Under the pieces are notes generated by a model. It did not search any database. It was given only the letters and a program-made list of their open reading frames with translations, and had not been told where the DNA came from. From assembly GCA_023333565.1 (NCBI GenBank), contig JAJKFH010000209.1, positions 3,054,001 to 3,118,000 of the forward strand: a stretch of 64,000 bases of DNA, read 5' to 3'. Shown piece after piece: positions 52,500 to 64,000 of this stretch; the stretch's first letter is position 1, and each line of letters opens with the position of its first letter. This stretch comes from Puffinus mauretanicus (Eukaryota; Chordata; Aves; Procellariiformes; Procellariidae). A program made the position numbers and the translations under genes.

Positions 52500-54880
52500 A
52501 AGAAGCCGCCTCTACTCTTCTCTGCTGGCTTTAAATTGTATCAGACTGAAACAAGAAAAGGATCTTCTTCAGTGTTGGACTGGGCAAAGGACAGATGGCA
52601 TCAATACTCTACATCTTGTCTGATGCTCAAAAAGTCATTTGTTTTGCCTGGACCAGATCATACATACATCTAATCTACAATGATTGCAGTTCCTTTGAAG
52701 CAAGCTGTTCTTGCCTCTTTTGTGGATGGCTGAATTATTTTGAACAACACTTCGTTAGGGATGCTCTTGTGCCAACCGTAAACCCAGCCCAACAAAAGAA
52801 TTGGTTATAACAACATTCACTATGCTGAGTTTTATTTGACTAGATTAGAACAAAGCCAGGCAGCCACCCGAATGACTGATGTGCAACACGCAAACACTGG
52901 CTGCAGAAACCTTGGATGACACTTAGCAGCGATGAACATCGTAAAAGACAACTAACCGTGGAATTGTTCTGAGGGCCTGAACTTCTCCTACCTTTCTAAG
53001 TGAAGTGACAGTCAAACCATCTGGTGAAATATGACAATGAGAGAAGAGTATGAGGAACTGATGGGCCTGCACTTAGAAGCAAGTGAAAAGCTCAGGAAAG
53101 ATGAGGCTGCCTAACCAAAGAGAAAGCAAGAGGCAAATCAGTTTAGATATGAAATCTTGTGAAATGTGAAAAAACTGCATGATCCTAGATTGAGGGATGG
53201 CCATCCGGTGCACTGACTGAACTGAACTCATTGAACTGACTAAAAAAGCCGAACTAGGACTGATACACCCATCACTGAATTGCACCATTCCTAATTCCTA
53301 ATATTGAACTATTTACTAGAAGAATTAGCCCTCCTTCACTTACCATCTTTGGACTCAAAGACAACAAACTCATACACTGTTAGAAACAAAGGACAGTGTA
53401 CATGCCAAATAAATGGCTTTAAAATCCAAAACATATAGAGAGTTTCCATAGTGCAGCTTCTTGAGGGCATCACTGCCTCTGAATTTCATTTATCAAAGGT
53501 TGCCCCTGTGTGCCTGTTACTGATACTTGCAGCTAATCAGACAGGACATCAGTTCTTGCACTCCTGTGAAAGCTACCCAGGCAGAGCATGGCTACTGCTG
53601 CATGCTTTCACATCAGACTGACACAGATTTTGGTGTGATAAAAGTGTACTGTGTGGTTATTTCAGGAGGAGGACTACTGACAAGGGGCACATATTTTTGG
53701 ATGCCAAGTGCACTGAAGCCATTAGTGACTTTTCTCTCCAATTTCAAAGTTTGCTTCACACCCCCATAGAGATGTGAGTATACATTCCAGGCTAAAAGCA
53801 CTAACTACTTCAGAGGAAAAGCAAAATGAATCAGATTATTCCAATGAGTTCCAAGTCCTGTCAGGTGTGTTTCACCTCATGATTACTACCAAGAATGATT
53901 TGACAAAGATTCAGTTTGAGTAAAGTGTGGAATGGCATCTCTGTGACATATAATGGATTGAAAGTCAGAATCAGATGGTGCAAGTAGGTGGATGACAGTA
54001 TAAACCGTGAATGGTGGTTTATAAGAAGATGTAAAGTACTCAAGATCAAAACTATGATCGATGCCTTGTTTCCATTACAGGAGGTAGAAGACTGACAAAA
54101 ATAATAGACAAGTAAACAAGACTGGGTGTTGCTAATTTCATCTCTATGTTTGGAGAATAATTAAGTTCTGGATAAGTCATTCTGTTCCTTTTTCAAGAGT
54201 AGATCAGAAAAAGCTCTGACACCAACATAGTGCTCCTTATTGCTTCTTTCAGATGTCCCCACCATGGTCAGCAAGCAAAGCTTATGAGAAAGCTGGAATG
54301 GTGGTAACTTGATTCATCAACAACACTTGATTCATGGAAGAGATCCAGTACCTGAAATTATCTAGAAAACCTTTCCAAGGTCTGCTAGGTTTTGCATAAA
54401 CTTTTTAGAAAGAAGAATTTCAGTTTTTCTACTTCATTTTTCTGTTCCCTATTGAAGGACCTTGAAATTGAGCAGTGCTCCGCAACAAAGCTCTCCTGCA
54501 AGCACAGCAAACATTTGGAGAATCCATCATTCACTGTAATTATTACACCAGAGAGCCAGTGCCTGACCCCTTTCAACTTTAATCTGGATTCTTTACGTCT
54601 TTGTATTGAATTGGAAGCATCCTAGAATTCAGTGTCCTGGACACAAATGCTACAAAGATACTGAGCTACAATCACCTCCACTCACTGAAACCTAAAGGAC
54701 AGACAGCAACATGGTTTCCCAAGAAGAAGGTGTGGTCCCATTGTCATCTAACAGAATCAGGTTTAGTGCACACAGAATGTACAGGTACCAAGGCTGAAAT
54801 CTGTGTCAATGGTTACTCAAAACTCACCACCAGTTGTGTAAGCCACTACATCTTCACACTCATTTCCTGACCTTGTCTTC
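52500..54880. other. Unassigned intron block of different composition
   Basis: Less AT-rich than the surrounding intron and free of simple repeats. Short frames of 60-80 codons on both strands show no recognisable domain. It may be a degraded transposable element (LTR or LINE) that I cannot assign from memory. Confidence 0.25.
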
Positions 54881-57800
54881 CTAAATATACAACTTTTTAT
54901 GTGCATAAATCACAGTAAGCAAAACAAAGTGCAAATCCTTATTAGAGACATAAAATAAATAATAAAATTCTCTAAAATAATGTTATACTTCAAGTAACTG
55001 GTAAGACACTATAGCTGAAACACCTGGAACTATAGGTTACATACGAATATTCTAAAATGCTAAATACTGCATAAATGCAGATCAAACTGCTCTAGGGAGT
55101 TTATTATCTAAGCATACAGCAAGACACAAAATGGAGATGGACAAATGCAAAGAAACTGTAAAAAGGAGTTAAAGATTAGAAAAATGTCTTTTATAGCAGC
55201 CTTCTTCAAGAATGAAAGTGTCAAGGCCAGAGAAAGGAAGGCTCAGCAATCAAAACAACAGTTTAGGATATAGCGGATAAATTTTAACTGTGTGTATGGA
55301 AAGGCTATGTTGCAAGAAATGTTACGCAGAAAAAAGAACCGAGTCTTAAGCACAGACTGAATGTAAGAATCCAGAAAGTGGACCAAATTAAAGACGATTT
55401 CAGGCTACGGGCACAAGTGACAAGCACAATGGTCATGTTATCCGTGGTGATGCAGAAAGGTGGCAATAAGAAAGAGATTAAGAACTCTGTTTTAGCCATT
55501 TTGAACCTGAGCTGTCGGGAAGACAGCCCTGAGGAGATGTCAGAGACAAACAGATTTTTTTAGGCTTGCTTTGAAACTCTACTCCATTAAAACAAATATA
55601 TAAAAATGACCGACTGTTAGGTTACCTGAAATTTCAAATTTAACTCAAAATACTTTAAAATATTCTTACTCTATAGCCATCATCATGTGTCAGCTCTCCT
55701 AATACATTTATGTTAACTGAATACAAAAGAAACGTGAAATAAATATAACCAGGAGGGATGATCAAATCTAATTTTGATACATTAGTGTCATATGCTGTAC
55801 ATGTTACAATAGCAGCCAGACTTAATACTAAGCTGCAGGCTATACTGAAATTTCCAAATGGCAGATTGTTCTAAGTGATACTAAGTATAATTGAAGTAAT
55901 AAACGATAGTAAAAGCAAAGCACACTGTCAGGAAGAATTTAAGTATTTACTTTTTAAAATTAAATGAGTTAGGTTTGGAAAGGCAAGACAAGTGAAATAA
56001 TGCAGGGCTCAATTTACAGAAAATTCCTTTTATTTATCTGTTGCATTAACCCTTGAACTCTTGCCAAAATTACCGTAATTTCTAATACTCACTTACCTAA
56101 AGGAGGGAGAAAAAAGGCTATTATATTTTCTTATGATACAACAGCTAGCCCGAACTTTTTTCTTCTTCAAAAATGAAAGTGTTCATTATAAAAAGAACAG
56201 AAGGAGCAGAAACATCTGAAGTAATGGCTTAATGCAGCTACTTTTGCGCATTAAATGTAAGCAGCACTGCTGTCTACAGCATATGTACCCTCTAGTTGAA
56301 TTTTTCACAAAACTTTGTTTCCACAACCATGGTGTGTTTGTGGTTTTTTTTTAAAGCAATGTGTGTACTTAATTGTAGCTCCAAAGAATATTGTACTAAT
56401 AATTTACGTCTATAAACTTTGAAGTTCCCAATACATGTTAATACCATAATAAAAAAAACTAGCTATAAATACTGGGAACTATAAATCTTTTATGTGGTTA
56501 GGACGATGTCACATATAATCTAAAATCATGTAATACACCCAAAGCCCAAGATGAGTTAGTATTCTAATCATTAATAACATTAATACTTTTTTTTTTACAT
56601 ATCTTGTGTATAATATTCTCACCTACAACGCCTTCATTCCTTTATCAGGCTAAGGAAGGAGGAGCTAGACAGGTGATAAGCTGTAGAGGCACAAACATGA
56701 GCTTTCTCACTCTGTGAACTAAGAGTCTTCACAGTTTCATCTAATCCTGATATTTTCTTTGCGAGTTTGTTCTTGTAAGGATAGTGTAAATACTTTTTTA
56801 CTCTAACCTTTAATTCTAAGAAAAACAAAATGGATTGCATTATCAGCATTAAATCTTTAATTTACTATTTGTAAATTAAATACCTATTTTATATATGCAT
56901 TTCAATGTCAAGTTCCTTTACAAATTCAGAAGATTTTCATCTGTTCTTCCTGAATTAATGTATTTTCTTGCTCTTGTTTATGTCTTCAGAAACAAATGCT
57001 TCAGAGGTATCCAAGTCACTTAAAAGTTTTATTTACTACTCTGTAAGACTGATGGAAAATAAGTTTAAAATTGGCTTAGACTCTGGAACAGCAGAATCTT
57101 GATTTTGTAGTGGCTGGACTGGCAGGAAGAAGTTTTGTTTTAATTTAATTTAATTTCCATTTATAAGATCAACCTATCATGCACCTCTAGGCACATTCAC
57201 AATATAAAAACCAGCAGCAGTTCTAAGCCAACTACTGCAAGTTTGCTTGTTTTTCTCCCATTAAGTGAAAGAGACAAAGAAAGTACATGGAAGATCTGTA
57301 GAGAAGCTCAAAACCCAAGTTCCTCTGGAGATCATAACAGTACATGCACTCAGAACAATTACAATTGTTAGCACACACACGGCTCTCAAATCATTTTGAG
57401 GTCCCCCATATTGTGTGTGAGCTGGCCAGCATCTCATAAAACACATTCCTTTTGCTGATGTGTTCAGGCTAAGCAGCACGAGCAGTTGCAGAACTAGTAG
57501 CAGAGTTAGGCCTGTTTTCCTGCTCACGTCTCCTGATACCACTTGCTGCTTTCTCCCAAGATGCAAACTTCAGTTGATGCTTTTCTCAAGTCTGCGATGA
57601 CTTTCATAGCACCTCTCCCTGGTGCTGGTTCCTTGGTGTCTAATGCTTCTTCCCATGCAGTCTTTACCTGCTGAGTAGGAGCACTAAGAGTCTCTCTCAC
57701 TCTGTCTCCTTTACTTAGCCTATCTTCATTAAACATACATGAAATTAACACCTTTGAAACATGGCTCTCTCAAATTCGATTGAAATGGGCCAAAAGGTGT

Positions 57801-59569
57801 TAGGGAAGGGAGGAGAGACATAAAGGCAGGCTCACAAGCCTCCATTCATGGGGAAACTGGGCTTAAAAAGAAGAACAAAACCCACACACTGAGGAAGAAC
57901 AGGAAAGAAAGTCACACAGAAATAAAGCAGCTTGGTTAAACAGCCCATCAGTAGCTGAGCTACAAACATAATCCCAATCTTCTGATACACTCTACTTATC
58001 CATACAGACCTCAAATATTCCACGTTACTGACGAGTGAGACTGTGGGTAAAGGAGGAGAGAAATAGGCCTGGGGCAAGCTGGAGTTGTTAAAAAGTCCAG
58101 CTGACACCATTTTCTCAAGCTAAATCACAGGCAGCCTGGGCCAGCACTGAACCTTGCCTAGCAGGAACAGCTATATGTAGCTTTAGGGTGCTCTTGGAAA
58201 CAGATATGAGATCCTGCCTGTGTGTTCTGCCGAAGTCCACAGCATTTGCAGATTATTTATTATTAATTAATTTTCACCGTGACCCATCTTCTGCCTTGTC
58301 AACACTTTTTAATGCTCTAATTCAAACAGACTATAAAAAAATATTGTACGGATAATTACAAGCTGTGTTTTATAAAACCGAGTTTCTGTTTAAAAATACA
58401 GAAGCCAGTCAGCTTAGAAAAATCTATATACACACACTGTTCCATACTAGAACAATAGCAACAATCTTATTTTAAAATTAGTTATTTTTGGTACTAAACC
58501 ACTTTTATAAATCATTTAACAACCTAAGTATTACCCTGGCTCTACTTCAGGAAATGAAGAACAGAAAGGACCCAGCACCATAGGCATACAAGAAAAAACA
58601 TTTTTTAATTTAAAAAAACCCACCAAACAAACCAACCTAAGATGCGACAGTGAGAAGTTAGAACTCAGTCAGTCTATAATCATAACAATAACAACAATAT
58701 TTTTTTCTTCAAGTGAATACAAAGAACAAAAAAGTCATTAATAATTGAAGCTTGCCAGAGGCATGGCTATTTCTCTCTTCACTGTCTACTGTCTAATTTA
58801 ATTACAAGTATTAAACTCCATGCTGAGGTCAACCAGCTTCAGTTCCTCCAATATTACACTTCAGCCAGCGCTCATTAACGTGTCTACTGAATGGATTAGC
58901 ACATCTGAAGATGTATGTACGCAGGACGGGGGACAGTCTAATGATAGCCAATTGTTCATTTATAATAGGACACATGTTTGAGACTGTAACTTATTATCAC
59001 TAATGTGGAATTTATTAAATTCTAAAGAAAAAAATACCAATACAGAAAACCATTTTTTTCTTAATGTGGCTATGAGAGATCATACCACTGTTGAACATTT
59101 GTGCCTGCTCCAAGACAAAACACCTTACATACAATAAACATTATCGAATTCTTAGTATTTTTAACTTTTTTTTGAAGGGAAAATTAGGTTAATAGACAAT
59201 ATATGACTCTTAAGTGAATAAAAAGTCATCTTAGAAAGTACTCACCACATATTTATTAATTGGTATTTAAAGTACATCTCAAAGTACTAAAACATCATTC
59301 AGAAGTAATGCTTTTTCTTCCACACAAACCATTACTTCCCTTCATTTTTCACCACTATGCAATGTGATCCTGCCAACATTTGCAATGATGGCAAATATCA
59401 CCAGTATGGCAAAATTAGAAATTGGTAGAGAATAATTTAAATGGCTTTACCTTCTTCAGTAAAATACCAACTATTAGCAGGTAAAGTGTTATGATAGTCT
59501 ATGTTTTTTTAGAAAATGTTTTCTTTGACTTTAATTTATCTGGCTTTATTACCAAAAGAAAATCTGTTA

Positions 59570-64000
<4,431 letters not shown>

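Noticed and set aside
55670..55716. Short segment with acceptor TATTCAG and donor GTAAGA encoding GELTHDDGYR in one frame
   Set aside because: In the frame delivered by the exon ending at 59585 it stops after two codons. The protein-like frame has the wrong phase.
56634..56849. 71-codon open frame on - with an acceptor-like TTTTTCTTAG inside it
   Set aside because: Entering from the flanking phase-0 exon gives an immediate stop. No similarity recognised.
57261..57566. 101-codon hydrophobic open frame on -
   Set aside because: Length is within chance for this much sequence, and there is no splice-site or similarity support.

Overview
This window looks like vertebrate nuclear DNA, most likely from a bird. 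It carries a CR1 LINE 3' end of the avian type (about 24208-24425) and few other recognisable repeats. Codon use is extremely GC-rich in a CpG-island gene, and the other coding sequence is a set of short exons separated by long AT-rich introns. There are no prokaryotic features, no operons, no CRISPR array and no recognisable tRNA or rRNA.

Two protein-coding genes can be supported, and they converge tail to tail. (1) An intronless zinc-finger gene on the + strand at 13282-14685 encodes 467 residues. I assign it to INSM2 rather than INSM1 from diagnostic residues outside the shared zinc-finger core and from its neighbour. It sits in a CpG island of about 2.3 kb and has an inverted CCAAT box and a TATAAA close upstream. 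(2) The last seven coding exons of RALGAPA1 lie on the - strand between 62537 and 18096. They encode most of the Rap/Ran-GAP catalytic domain, including the Asn-thumb segment, and the C-terminal tail. All splice sites are GT-AG and all phases match. An additional 31-nt alternative exon at 26315-26345 brings a stop codon after two residues (Asp-His). It reproduces the short C-terminus I remember for mammalian RALGAPA1, so the two C-terminal isoforms appear to be conserved. The 5' part of RALGAPA1 lies beyond position 64000.

Layout: 1 to about 12700 is the intergenic region upstream of INSM2. It has no supported coding exon, several small CpG clusters, and AT/homeodomain-motif-rich stretches that are candidate regulatory elements. 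About 12780-15130 is the INSM2 CpG island with promoter and CDS. The region 14686 to about 16420 is the probable INSM2 3' UTR, with two possible poly(A) signals flanking an AU-rich element. A gap of roughly 0.5 kb separates it from the RALGAPA1 3' UTR (about 16875-18095). From 18251 to 62465 there are RALGAPA1 introns and exons, with microsatellites, a CR1 fragment, a G-quadruplex-prone tract, and a few candidate cryptic or alternative exons. From 62538 to 64000 is a further RALGAPA1 intron.

Functionally the two genes are unrelated. INSM2 is a neuroendocrine SNAG-type zinc-finger repressor, and RALGAPA1 is the catalytic alpha subunit of the RalA/RalB GTPase-activating complex. Their adjacency mirrors INSM1-RALGAPA2 elsewhere in vertebrate genomes, as expected for a pair kept from the early vertebrate genome duplications. 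I see no novel system. The most informative observations concern RALGAPA1 alternative 3' splicing and the extreme composition of INSM2.
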